64,000 bases of DNA from Knufia peltigerae (Eukaryota > Ascomycota > Eurotiomycetes > Chaetothyriales > Trichomeriaceae). This document shows, piece by piece, positions 43,898-53,581 of the stretch. The notes beneath the pieces are model-generated. The model had not been told where the DNA came from, ran no database searches, and worked only from the letters and a program-made list of their open reading frames with translations. Numbering within the stretch: position 1 is the first letter of the stretch; each line of letters begins with the position of its first letter. Location: the NCBI GenBank assembly GCA_030247855.1, contig JAPDRN010000005.1, positions 434,001 through 498,000 of the forward strand, given 5' to 3'. The translations under genes and the position numbers were made by a program.

Positions 43898-45931
43898 TCA
43901 AGAGACCGGACTGATTTTCACATCTGTAGCACCCATTGATCCATCCACGGCAATCAATCCCACACCACCACCAGAATACGAGCCATCTTTGGCTTCGAGT
44001 ATACTATCATTACCAATCCTCGCCTTGATAACATCTCCCTTGGCCTCGAGCTCGATGGTATACTGTTCGTCGAGTTTCCATTCAAATTTCACCGTCACAA
44101 GTTCCATCCTCTTCTCGTCCACGGCCTTGACCAGAGTCGCTTGACCAGGCTTGAGGAACATGACGGCATACCACCTCCGTAGACCCTGTACCCTGATGGC
44201 CAGGCCGGCCTGTCCCAGATTCACTTTGAGTATGTTTACACGAACTCGATAATCGGTCCAATCTCTGTTTCCGTAAATCACAATCCCTTCCCCCTGGTCT
44301 TGTCCGACGTAGAACCCGGTACCAAAGGCGTTGTGGAAGGTGCTGGCGCCGTTGACCCAACCTCGACCGTCGTGTTTCAGGGTCATTCGAGGCACACCCG
44401 ACCATCCGAGACTTCGAAGGTACACCGTTCCTTTGCCCGACACGTGAAGTCCGAGCCGTGAAATAGGACTTCCATCGGTCGTCTCGGGTACTTCCCACTC
44501 CAAAACCTGTTGACCGCCAGCAGCAGCAGCCACGTTTGTCACCGGCCCACTGCCGAGATCTGTCTTTAACTGTACACTCACCCCCTCGTCGTCGTCACCT
44601 TCTTCTGTCGACACCACCGCCCGGATCGTCTGTCCAGGAAACACCAAGGGTGACCCGACGAATTCGTAAGTCTTCATCTTTGCCAGATCAGCCGGCTTGA
44701 ACGTCGGGGTCGTGACGTCTGTTTCTCCGTCGACCTTGATACAAAGTCCCTTTTGTGTTTGTTCAACTCTGCCGGTATCGCTCTCAAACCCTTGCACACT
44801 CCCCGGGAGACTGAAGTGGAACTGTTGTGCCTGTGATGGCTCGATCGGTTTCGTACCGGCCAACGTCCGACCCATGTTCCAAATGTCGTGAGCGATCCGA
44901 GCGGCGTTGTTCGTCGCGTACCCTGCATCGGCACTCGAGATCAGAGCTCGATCTGCCACTGGACCTCTCCAGTCCGGACCACCCTCAAAAGCCTTCATGC
45001 CGTACATCAGAGCAAAGAGACAACCGACATTACCAGAGTTACAATCCGTGTCCCACCCGCACGTGTTGATCATGTACATCGCCTCGTGGAAATCCTTGGC
45101 GTACAAAAGTGTCATGATCATGATGCCGTGGTTCGGCACGACGTGACACATGCCACAAAACTTGTCGTACCCGTACTTGTCCTCGATCCGTTGTCTCGTC
45201 CTTAGCCAGTCATTTGGATCCTGCTCGGCCCAGCCTCGTATGTCGGCGATCACCTTCGCGATCAAGCAGTCTCGAGGGATGAATGACAGACCCGTCTCGA
45301 GCAAGTGTTGTCTGTCCTTGGAATTGAAGGCCTCGGCTTCCATGGCCGCCCACAGCATGGCCGCGTAGACGGATTCACCGTCGTGGCTCACCGACCCGGC
45401 GGCCCTTGCGAGTTTCGCCGCGAGGGCGGGGTTGCCGGGGCTCACCAACGCCCACCCGTCGATGAAGATCTGCGCGCCAATCTGTTCCGCCACGGTCTTG
45501 CCGTTCTGCTGGATCGACCCGCTCCGTGGCGCCGGTATGCCTCGCTTGAGGTTGAGATAGGCCGTGTGCTCGGTGGAAATGCCATTGCCTCCCCACCAGA
45601 AGATGGTGCGTCTTTCGATGACGTTGTTGAGCCACGTCCGTCCAATGTCTTCAGCTGTGATGTCGGCGCCACTCTCCGGGTGCTCCTCCAATGCCTGGAC
45701 GAACATGAAGGTGCCCGAAACGTCGTCGTCCGTGACCACCAGAGGCACGTCGAGTCTGTCGTGCACGTAGTACTTTATCGGACCCAGTTCGGCCATGACT
45801 TTTTGATGACTCCATCCCTCGAATGGCCGGCCGAGGTAGACGCCGATGATCTTGCCCAGGACCCCGGCGTAGACACGCTCGAGGTAGTCGGGCGGCATGG
45901 AAGTCTTTGGGATCTCAGATATTGAACCCAT
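43898..45931 (-). CDS. ADP-ribosylglycohydrolase-family enzyme with beta-sandwich tail
   Basis: Single exon, 677 residues from ATG at 45931 (MGSISEIP); the frame runs upstream through a GT-repeat leader. Residues about 15-385 form the DraG/ARH fold: YAGVLGKIIGVYLGRPFEGW, the metal-site acidic cluster VTDDDVSGTF, GGNGISTEHTAYLNLKRG and the second acidic cluster CGWDTDCNSGNVGC. The Asp residues that bind Mg2+ in the family are present. The rest (about 400-677) is beta-rich and ends in a LamG/DUF1080-like part with GRGWVNGASTFHNAFGTGFY and RVRVNILKVNLGQAGLAIRV, which may bind a glycan. The true substrate may be an ADP-ribosyl or another glycosidic compound. It is divergent from a sugar-porter gene. 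Confidence 0.88.
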   Translation of the reverse strand: MGSISEIPKTSMPPDYLERVYAGVLGKIIGVYLGRPFEGWSHQKVMAELGPIKYYVHDRLDVPLVVTDDDVSGTFMFVQALEEHPESGADITAEDIGRTWLNNVIERRTIFWWGGNGISTEHTAYLNLKRGIPAPRSGSIQQNGKTVAEQIGAQIFIDGWALVSPGNPALAAKLARAAGSVSHDGESVYAAMLWAAMEAEAFNSKDRQHLLETGLSFIPRDCLIAKVIADIRGWAEQDPNDWLRTRQRIEDKYGYDKFCGMCHVVPNHGIMIMTLLYAKDFHEAMYMINTCGWDTDCNSGNVGCLFALMYGMKAFEGGPDWRGPVADRALISSADAGYATNNAARIAHDIWNMGRTLAGTKPIEPSQAQQFHFSLPGSVQGFESDTGRVEQTQKGLCIKVDGETDVTTPTFKPADLAKMKTYEFVGSPLVFPGQTIRAVVSTEEGDDDEGVSVQLKTDLGSGPVTNVAAAAGGQQVLEWEVPETTDGSPISRLGLHVSGKGTVYLRSLGWSGVPRMTLKHDGRGWVNGASTFHNAFGTGFYVGQDQGEGIVIYGNRDWTDYRVRVNILKVNLGQAGLAIRVQGLRRWYAVMFLKPGQATLVKAVDEKRMELVTVKFEWKLDEQYTIELEAKGDVIKARIGNDSILEAKDGSYSGGGVGLIAVDGSMGATDVKISPVS

Positions 45932-45951
45932 CGTTGTAGTCAGTTGATGGT

Positions 45952-45984
<33 letters not shown>

Positions 45985-45985
45985 G
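45952..45985. repeat. Alternating TG/CG tract
   Basis: 34 bases of strict purine-pyrimidine alternation, (TG)n(CG)n(TG)n, just upstream of the ADP-ribosylglycohydrolase start. Such tracts can adopt Z-DNA and vary in length. Confidence 0.85.
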
Positions 45986-46687
45986 AGTACTACTACGAGG
46001 TTTACTAAAGTATCTCTCAATCAAAGGTGGGGGGGTTTTACAAATCAGTAGGTGGGATACTCTTAGCTATTCGTCTCTCCCAAAAGATCCTACTCCATTG
46101 ATCGGCATGGAGAATCTGTAACATCAAACCGAATATAGTCAAGCTTTAACAAGAGTGGTGAAGGCCTAGCAAGAGTCCGTAGGCTATGTATCCCTACCCT
46201 ATGTATCCCTAAGTTGACCACCCTGTGTCTCGAGGATCAGATGATTAGGTACGAGTGTGCAAACCCATTCTATGATCGACGCTTTGTACACGATTTCCAC
46301 CAGTTGATGACGGACAACCGCGCGCATACCAGTGAGAAGGGGAATCCTTCCTGATGGTAAGTAGTCTCCAGTCTGTAATATCCCATCCTACCGAATACAC
46401 TAGCAGCCAATGCCATCTCCGCAGCTTCAATCTTCAACTCCTCTCGCGAGGTGCCGAGCTAACCTGAGTTTCTCGTTGCGTGTCCCAGGATCAACCGAGC
46501 TTGGCTTTGGACCTTTTCGTGCTGCCGCAGGGTGGATAGTTGGAAACCAGAGAAGTTTCATTCTCAATAGGAATCGGCTTGTCGATGCAAAAGAGCGACT
46601 TCTTCAATCTTCCCGTGATACACTCACACGAAGTAGGGGATCACTTACAAAGTGTAACACCACATTGCCCTTGATCGTGCTTCAAAC
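45986..46687. promoter_or_regulatory. Divergent promoter region, hydrolase and transporter
   Basis: Upstream of both genes. An imperfect tandem repeat of CTATGTATCCCTA lies near 46191-46212. No gene supported. Confidence 0.4.
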
Positions 46688-48459
46688 ATGTCTGGACCAG
46701 ACAAACTCAACATCTCCCATCTGGAAGACAATGGCATCATCGACTCGGCTGCAGCTGTTGCAACGGATGATGAGCATTCCCTGACCTTCCGAGAAGCGTG
46801 CAAAAGATACCCCAAAGCCGTCTTCTGGGCCATTGCCATCTCCTTGACCATTGTCATGGAAGGATACGATACGATCCTCATTGGCAACCTGTTTGCTTAC
46901 CCTTCATTCAAGGAAAAGTATGGCACGTACTATCCTGACTTGGATCAGTATGTTGTCTCTGGTGCCTGGCAAGCTGGGTTAGGCAATGCTGCGAGCTGTG
47001 GTGCAATTATCGGTTTGATGTGAGTTTTATTTTGCTTGCCAGAGAGCACACCGCGATATGTCGTGGCCTCGCAAAGTCATCTCTCAAGTCCGCTAAAATT
47101 TGACGACCGTATACAGAATCAACGGCTACATGACCGAGAGGTTTGGTCATCGCATCGTAATCATGGTCGGGCTGGTGGTCATGTCAGGTCTCATCTTCAT
47201 CACCGCATTCGCTCCTTCGATCCAGGTTCTCTGCGTCGGACAAGTCCTGGTCGGTATCCCGTGGGGCATCTTCTCCATCATGGGATCTGCATACGCGTCA
47301 GAAGTCTGTCCTCTCGCGCTGCGAGGATACTTGTTGTCGTTTGTGAATATCTGTTGGGTCCTCGTATGGTTTACATTTGTTCATACCCCGGCCACGGAGT
47401 CATTTGTAACTGACCATGTTGTTGTAGGGTCAACTCATCGCAGCAGGTATTCTCCAAGGTCTAGTCAATAATACCACAAAATGGTCATATCGTATTCCAT
47501 TCCTGGTACAGTTGTCGTGGCCTCTTCCTCTGTTCATTCTCGCATGGGCGGCACCGGACTCACCATGGTGGCTTGTGAGAAAACATCGGCTGGGAGATGC
47601 CGAGCGATCCCTCCAACGTCTCACGTCAAATATGCCTCCTGAAAAGATTCAGTCCATGCTGGCAATGATGGTCCACACCAACAACTTCGAAAAGGCCGTA
47701 CAGGCCGAATCTAGCTACAAGGACTGCTTCAGGGGCACCAACCTGAGACGAACGGAGGTTGCATGCATGATCCTGTCCGCTCAGACACTCTGTGGCGAGG
47801 CATTCTCTTACCAGCCAACATATTTCTTCACCCAAGCAGGGTTAAAACCTGCTGAATCATACAAGCTGAACTTTGGCGGCATGGGAGTGGCATTTGTTGG
47901 AACGTGTGTCTCATGGATCCTGATGACATACTTTGGACGCAGGAAGATTCTCACCACCGGTATTGGTCTGCTGGTCATTGATCTGCTCATCATCGGCTGT
48001 CTTTCCTACACCCCTCAAGGTCGTTGGGCTCAAGCTGCGTTTGCCATCCTATGGCTCGGGATATATTCGTCCTGCTTGGGTCCAGAGTCGTTTACGGTGG
48101 CAGCCGAGATATCAGCGACAAGACTTCGCGCCCAGACAATCTCCATTGCTAGGAACGCGTACAATGTGGCGAACATCGTTGATAATGCGATTGAACCATA
48201 TCTCATCAACCCCACTGAGGCAGGGTTGAAGGGCAAGACAGCGTTTATATGGTTCGGAGTGGCCGTGCTCGTCTTCACGTGGGCTGTCTTCAGACTTCCA
48301 GAAACCAGGAACTTGACGTATGAAGAATTGGATGTGCTTTTCGAGAAGAGAACACCGGCATGGAAATTTACTGCTAAGAACCTGGATGCTGTCATGGAAA
48401 GCCAGAAGATTCAAGAACTCGATGACAACGAGGATGGCACCGAGGTGCAGAAGGTGTGA
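46688..48459 (+). CDS. MFS sugar porter, maltose/alpha-glucoside permease-like
   Basis: Plasma-membrane H+ symporter of the sugar-porter family, 12 helices. Three exons: 46688-47019, 47117-47363 and 47428-48459, giving 536 residues. Family marks are FREACKRYPKAVFWAIAISL and VMEGYDTILIGNLFAYPSF near the start, typical of MAL-type permeases. YMTERFGHRIVIM is the loop 2-3 motif, AAPDSPWWLVRKHRLGDAE the central-loop motif, and LPETRNLTYEELDVLFEKR the C-terminal signature. The first intron (97 bases, GTGAGT) splits the second-helix loop, and the second (64 bases) splits the fifth helix region. The sugar carried is inferred only as an oligosaccharide or glucoside. Its divergent neighbour is a glycohydrolase-type enzyme. 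Confidence 0.9.
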
Positions 48460-48798
48460 GGGCAGGACTGGGGTTCTGTGTTAGAGATGAGACCATGAGG
48501 TCCGAAGCGTAAAGTGTAGCCCAGTCACTCATACCCATCTGATGAGTTGCTGGCAGTGTCGCCTTGCACATAGATGTCTGTTATATTGCTTTGTGTCTTC
48601 ATCGCTGGGAGGCATTGTTCAATATACCTTCGGAGCGGAATAATTTTGGTCCGATGGGTACAAGACCTCATACCAACATATCGCTATCTTCGCCGGGAAC
48701 AGGGCAAAATCTTCGAACGGTCTTCACTAAACTGGTCAGTAGTTACAGTGCAGAGAATTCTGATGGTTGTCGAGATTTGTCGCCGTAAATAAAAGTTA
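48460..48798. other. Intergenic between tandem transporters
   Basis: No gene; short frames only. Confidence 0.4.
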
Positions 48799-48865
48799 CC
48801 GAATGCGGAAAAGGAGGCGCCGCAAAAACATGAGATGAAGTTACCGAAAGTCACCGAGTGCGCGG
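48799..48865. promoter_or_regulatory. Candidate zinc-cluster factor binding sites
   Basis: Two everted CCG/CGG pairs lie about 150-215 bases before the DHA2 transporter start: CCG-N4-CGG at 48799-48808 and CCG-N6-CGG at 48854-48865, each within a TTACCGA- or TCACCGA-type context. Zn2Cys6 dimers of the Leu3 and related types recognise such pairs. Whether the neighbouring factor at 50948-52144 binds is unknown. Confidence 0.35.
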
Positions 48866-49013
48866 TAAATCAACAAAACCTCTTCTTTCTAGCCATCGAT
48901 AAGAATGTCTCGTTATCCTGACCAATTTTGAGCGGATCACCATCCATCGGACTTCCTTTCGAACGACACAGAGTCTTGGCGCCCACGAAATCGAGCGATA
49001 TAAGACGACCGCG

Positions 49014-50824
49014 ATGTCGAAGACGGAACATATCGCAGAGCCACCGACTCTACAAGAGTCGGAACTTGATAGTAACACCAAGGCAAACATGGCCGAAACG
49101 GAAAAGGAGCACGAGGTAGAAAAGAGAAAGAGCTTGGACAAGACGTTGGTAAAACCAGTCACACAAGCAAACTTGAAGAGCCCACGATTCTGGGCGATTC
49201 TCATTGCATTGGGATTTACTGGCCTCCTCACTGCACTGGACGCCACCATCACCTCCACTGCATTACCATCTATCGTGGAAGATCTGGGTGGTGGTGATTT
49301 GTACATCTGGGCTATTGATGGATACCTATTGACACTGTCAGTCACTCATCTCGTCTGTGTTGTATTGCGTTGAACTGACTCGAACCAACTTGTAGAACCT
49401 CCTTGCAACCCCTCTATGGACAACTTGCAAATCTCTTTGGGCGACGATGGCCGTTGATTTTCTCCGTTGCTACCTTTGTCCTCGGAAGCGGAATATGTGG
49501 CGGCGCGAGCAACATGACCATGTTAGTCGCCGGTCGCATCATCCAAGGTATCGGGGGAGCAGGGATCGGTCTGCTTATCGAAGTTGTCATTGCCGATTTG
49601 GTTCCTCTCAGGCAACGTGGGAATTACTTTGCTGTTCTATTTGGCCTGGTCGCTCTCGGTACAGCTTTGGGACCTTTCTTTGGCGGTCTAATCGTTACCA
49701 ACACCACATGGCGATGGGTTTTCTGGCTCAATCTGCCCGTCGGGGGCTTCGCTTTTGTTTTCCTGATACTGTTTCTCCAGGTCAAATGGGACAAGAAGAA
49801 GACTCTCGCATCCAAATTGTCGCGCGTGGATTGGACAGGCAACTTTGTGTTTATTGGAGCAGCGACCTCGATCTTGATTGCACTTTCGTGGGCTGGGGCT
49901 GTCTACCCCTGGTCTTCATACCGCATCCTTGTACCTCTAATTGTCGGATTCGTTGGCATGGGAGCATTCCTGCTTCTCCAGGGTTCGCCAAAATTTTGTC
50001 CAAACCCAACGGTGCCATTACACCTATTGTCCAACCGTACGACTGCGACCGTATACGGACTCACATTCATGCACGGACTCATCACATTGTGGGTCCTCTA
50101 TTTCTTGCCAGTATACTTCCAGGGAGTTCGCGGTTCGACTGCGCAGCGTTCGGGTGTCCAACTTCTGCCCACGATCCTGACCCTCATTCCTTTCGGAGCT
50201 CTTGGGGGCGGCCTTTTGACCAAGTTTGGTCGCTACAAACAGATGCACTTTGTGGCGTTCGCCGCAATGGTAGTAGGGATAGGCTTGCTCATCCTTCTCG
50301 ACGAGAAGTCCAGCACTGGTGCGTGGGTTGGTTACCAAATGATTGTTTCGGCCGGAGCTGGCCTCATTCTTGCAAGCCTCCTGCCTGCAGTACTTGCACC
50401 TCTAGCAGAAGCAGACGTCGCACAAGCAACCGCAGCATGGTCTTTCATGCGATGTTTCGGTATGACATGGGGAACTGCCATTGCTGGTACAGTATTCAAC
50501 AACCGTTTTGACGCCTTGGCCAAGACACATATCACTTCCAAGGCGTTGAGAGATCAAGTGACAAATGGTCATGCATACGAACACGCTACAAAGGCATTCG
50601 TAGACGCCTTATCCCAGAATGATCGTCATCAGTTTGCGTGGACTCTGAATGAGAGTCTCCGTCGCGGATGGGAGGTAGGAATCGCCTTTGCTGCCATTGG
50701 TTTTCTCATGGTTGCTTTTGAGAAGCAGGTACCACTCCGCAACGACCTCGAGACCGAATATGGTATGGAGAATCCAAAGACCAAACAGACTGAGGAGGAT
50801 CACAATGACCACGACAGCGCTTGA
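49014..50824 (+). CDS. MFS DHA2-type exporter, 14 helices
   Basis: Proton-driven efflux or uptake carrier of the drug:H+ antiporter-2 family. Two exons, 49014-49336 and 49396-50824, giving 583 residues. The N-terminal 60 residues are hydrophilic. Then come FWAILIALGFTGLLTALDAT, the helix 1 motif with DATITSTALPSIVEDL, GQLANLFGRRWPLI (motif A), VAGRIIQGIGGAGIGLLIEV (motif B) and TTWRWVFWLNLPVGG (motif C). Fourteen hydrophobic segments fit DHA2. The 59-base intron (GTCAGT donor, TGTAG acceptor) falls in the second helix region and joins YLLTL to TSLQPLYG. It could export a toxin or carry a catabolic substrate; substrate unknown. Confidence 0.9.
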
Positions 50825-50947
50825 TTTTCACTTAGAGGAGGATTCGAGTTGTGACCACCCGAGACATTCTTTGTGATATCTCCTTCATAAAGGGACTGAA
50901 ATTGACAATGTTTGCGTCATCGGACAGCTTTAGTTTCATACATGTAC

Positions 50948-52144
50948 TTAGCCAGGAAGAAGCTTCTTCAGCGTTTCTAGGTTATCTCTTAGTGAGAGGC
51001 TGCTTTGTTCTGGAATATCCAAGTTGAGTGTGCTGAACAAATCCACTGTGTCAAATAGCCCCAGTCCTGCGCTTGCTTTAGAAGAAAGTAGCATCTCTTG
51101 TGGGAGACACAAAAGGCCTTGAATACGGTGCAGATAGTGCTCAGCCATCTGGATCATGATCTTCATGTATAATTGGGCCTTCATGGGAGGAAGTCCGGAG
51201 ATGCGAAGGTCTGGAGAGAATTGCAACAGACTCGTCATAGTTGGTGAGCTTCTCAAAGCCCGAGTGGCGAAATCGAACATACAGCTGAAGAGCTCAACAA
51301 TTTGGAGGTAGCTCGAAATTAGCAGCAGAGTAACTGGAGTGCCGGCAGCATGGCGAGCGTCGATGGAAGAACTGGTAGATCCCTGAGCTGCCAGGACAGA
51401 AGATCTTGCCTGCTTAGGCTCCATCATATCTGCGGAAGAGGCGCCATCCGTCGCTGTGGTAGGTGTTTTGGGTTTCATGCTAGAGATAAGGTCTTCCACG
51501 ACATTTGTAAATTCTGTTGCGCTTTGTAAAGCCTGAACCATGGGATTCTTTTCGGCTACATTTACCACCTCTACACAGGCATGCACATCGGAAGTTGGGT
51601 TCCAAGATAAAGATTGCAGTAGTAAAATCTGCCTTGCAAGGCTCTCATTCAATTGGGAGAGTCGGATCGTTGTATTTGCCTTGAAATCGTGATGAAGAAA
51701 TGGTTGGTTACTCGCGTTCAGGAAGGTGTTTGGAGCGTCTTGCTGTGACAGCGATACCTCGATAGGTGAAGTTACACACTCATTCTCAGCAACGAGTTGA
51801 GCATCAATATCACTGCCAGCAAAGAATGTTGCCCATGTCTCATCGAAGTTGCAATCGGGGAGCGCGAAGGACCCGTAGCTGGCATCGAGCGGCTGTTCTG
51901 GGGTCTCGACCGTGATTTCGTCTTGGCTTTCCATCGCTGAAGATGAGTAGGAACACTCCTCAGATTCTAGAGCCCGAGGACGACCAATCGGTCGAGCCTG
52001 GCTAGTAACACATGTCGCACCTGCACGAAGGCATCTGGCGCATGCATCGTTGCTAGATGTTGTCGCTACTCGTACACAACGAAGCTTTTGGCCTTTGCAT
52101 CGGTCGCAAGCCGAGCGTTTGTGGTGATTTGTGACAAGAGACAT
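50948..52144 (-). CDS. Zn2Cys6 transcription factor, AflR-like
   Basis: Single exon, 398 residues. The zinc cluster is at the extreme N-terminus (about 13-46): SACDRCKGQKLRCVR, then CARCLRAGATC, fitting C-x2-C-x6-C with a long loop and C-x2-C-x6-C. The wording SACDRCKGQKLRC and RCLRAGATC is that of the AflR-type subgroup. A GRPR patch follows. The C-terminal half (about 180-398) is helical with VTLLLISSYLQIVELFSCMF, as in AflR C-terminal regulatory domains. AflR relatives are often local regulators of gene clusters, so control of the neighbouring transporters is a reasonable guess. It converges on the DHA2 gene. Confidence 0.88.
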   Translation of the reverse strand: MSLVTNHHKRSACDRCKGQKLRCVRVATTSSNDACARCLRAGATCVTSQARPIGRPRALESEECSYSSSAMESQDEITVETPEQPLDASYGSFALPDCNFDETWATFFAGSDIDAQLVAENECVTSPIEVSLSQQDAPNTFLNASNQPFLHHDFKANTTIRLSQLNESLARQILLLQSLSWNPTSDVHACVEVVNVAEKNPMVQALQSATEFTNVVEDLISSMKPKTPTTATDGASSADMMEPKQARSSVLAAQGSTSSSIDARHAAGTPVTLLLISSYLQIVELFSCMFDFATRALRSSPTMTSLLQFSPDLRISGLPPMKAQLYMKIMIQMAEHYLHRIQGLLCLPQEMLLSSKASAGLGLFDTVDLFSTLNLDIPEQSSLSLRDNLETLKKLLPG

Positions 52145-52530
52145 TTGCGTGCTTTGACGGAAATATTTGTAAATTGAAAATAACCATGCTCCGGCAATCT
52201 ATGCGAAGGGAAGCAAGGAGGACGTTGTTATCATACTGACTGTCATCAGGTTTCGTCTTTGAGGGCAGCCTAGAGTGCTGCGTTTGACTATTTTCTACTT
52301 CGCCGTAACAATAGTGGTTTTTAACATATACGGCCAGTCAAATGTAAAAGAAGTGCAGGCTTACCTCCTCCAGTCGAGAAAGCACGACGTCTGACGAAAT
52401 ATCAGCGGGAAAATCACCCTCTATATGCGCAGAAAGCTTTGGTCAGACAAATTTCCATCGTGTCTCGTTCGACCTGTCGCGAGAGCCTATATCATACTTT
52501 GTGCGGAGTACATTGTTTGTACTGAGATAT
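52145..52530. promoter_or_regulatory. Upstream region of the zinc-cluster factor
   Basis: Probable promoter of the minus-strand AflR-like gene. No other feature seen. Confidence 0.4.
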
Positions 52531-52923
52531 CTACTTCCTCCTCGAACTTGTATGTCGTCGCTCTTTGCAGATGGTGACGGCCAAGATCGACACAGCCACA
52601 CCTTCGTCAAACTTTTCTCTTTGGCCCTTGAGAAGACTCAGGCATAGAGTGACAGCTTGAGTTACATCCACCGCTTGAGCTTCTTCAACTCATCACTGCT
52701 GTGGCGTCCACATTCGACCCTAGAAACCTTCGAGAAGGTCTTGGATCTCCTCATCCATTGTATCATGGAGAGATATGACTTTTCTATCTCGGGCATCAAC
52801 TCCGCACAACATACCATCAGCCAAGCAAATGGTCGTCTCGGCAAATCGTCCCCACCATGAAGCCTCAACATCATCGGTCAGCACACACAACTTGATACTA
52901 CCACGAAAACTTTCAGCCTTGCC
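52531..52923 (-). pseudogene. Coding-like fragments in two frames, unknown family
   Basis: On the minus strand 52923-52723 reads open as SFRGSIKLCVLTDDVEAS, WWGRFAETTICLADGML and VISLHDTMDEEIQDLL, then hits a stop. A different frame, about 52680-52531, continues with AVDVTQAVTLCLSLLKGQ, REKFDEGVAVSILAV and a basic end. Further upstream, short pieces (WKDAQDRVQDYAK near 53100, ILKNVIPRLNHV near 52960) lie in yet other frames. This is what a gene decayed by small indels would look like. A multi-exon gene with very short introns is the alternative; no family recognised. Confidence 0.3.
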
Positions 52924-53581
52924 GATATATCAGACGTCCTAACATGATTCAGGCGAGGTATCACGTTCTTCAGAATGTTTCGATTCTCAATGAAACAATT
53001 TCGTCAACACCAGACGGACTTTTGGACTACCGTCTGGACAAGTCAAGAATCAACAGTAGTCTGTGGGGTTCTGGGTCTTAGCATAGTCTTGGACTCGGTC
53101 TTGGGCGTCCTTCCAAGACAATGACAAGACTGCCATGGCGTTGCAATATCACTATTCAAGATCCACGCCAATCATCAGTGTTACAGTCGGCAAGATCAAC
53201 GTTGCATGCTGGTCGATGAGCGCGGAGGAAATCTGGATTCGCCAGCCATCACCGTCATCCATCCGGCTTCGACGGCGTTATACTCGGTTCAGAAATTTCA
53301 AAATCTTCCAAAAAGCCTCGTGACAGTTACACAACTGCCAACCTGGAGCAGGCAGACCCGAGCCCTGTCGATTCGTCCCCGCTGCGAGCACCATGGGCAC
53401 TGGCTCTTCGCTACATGTAACCCACGATCAACAATACGGGTGACCTGATCTCCAGATGTCATCCCTGATACCTCCCCATGTGCGGTTCAGGAAATCTATA
53501 TATCTCGCGTGACTCCTTGTGCGACACGTTTTCTGATGATCTTTCTTTTCACCACTTCTCCGGCCCACAGTATCTTCCGCC
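52924..53581. other. Intergenic before the hexose transporter
   Basis: Promoter of the transporter on the right; the left half contains short coding-like scraps of the possible decayed gene. Confidence 0.4.

Noticed and set aside
45305..45925. 206-codon plus-strand frame opposite the hydrolase
   Set aside because: Antisense shadow of a conserved enzyme core.
49447..50511. 354-codon frame overlapping the DHA2 transporter
   Set aside because: Same strand, other frame; Cys/Ser/Arg-rich without hydrophobic helices, while the main frame is a full MFS protein.
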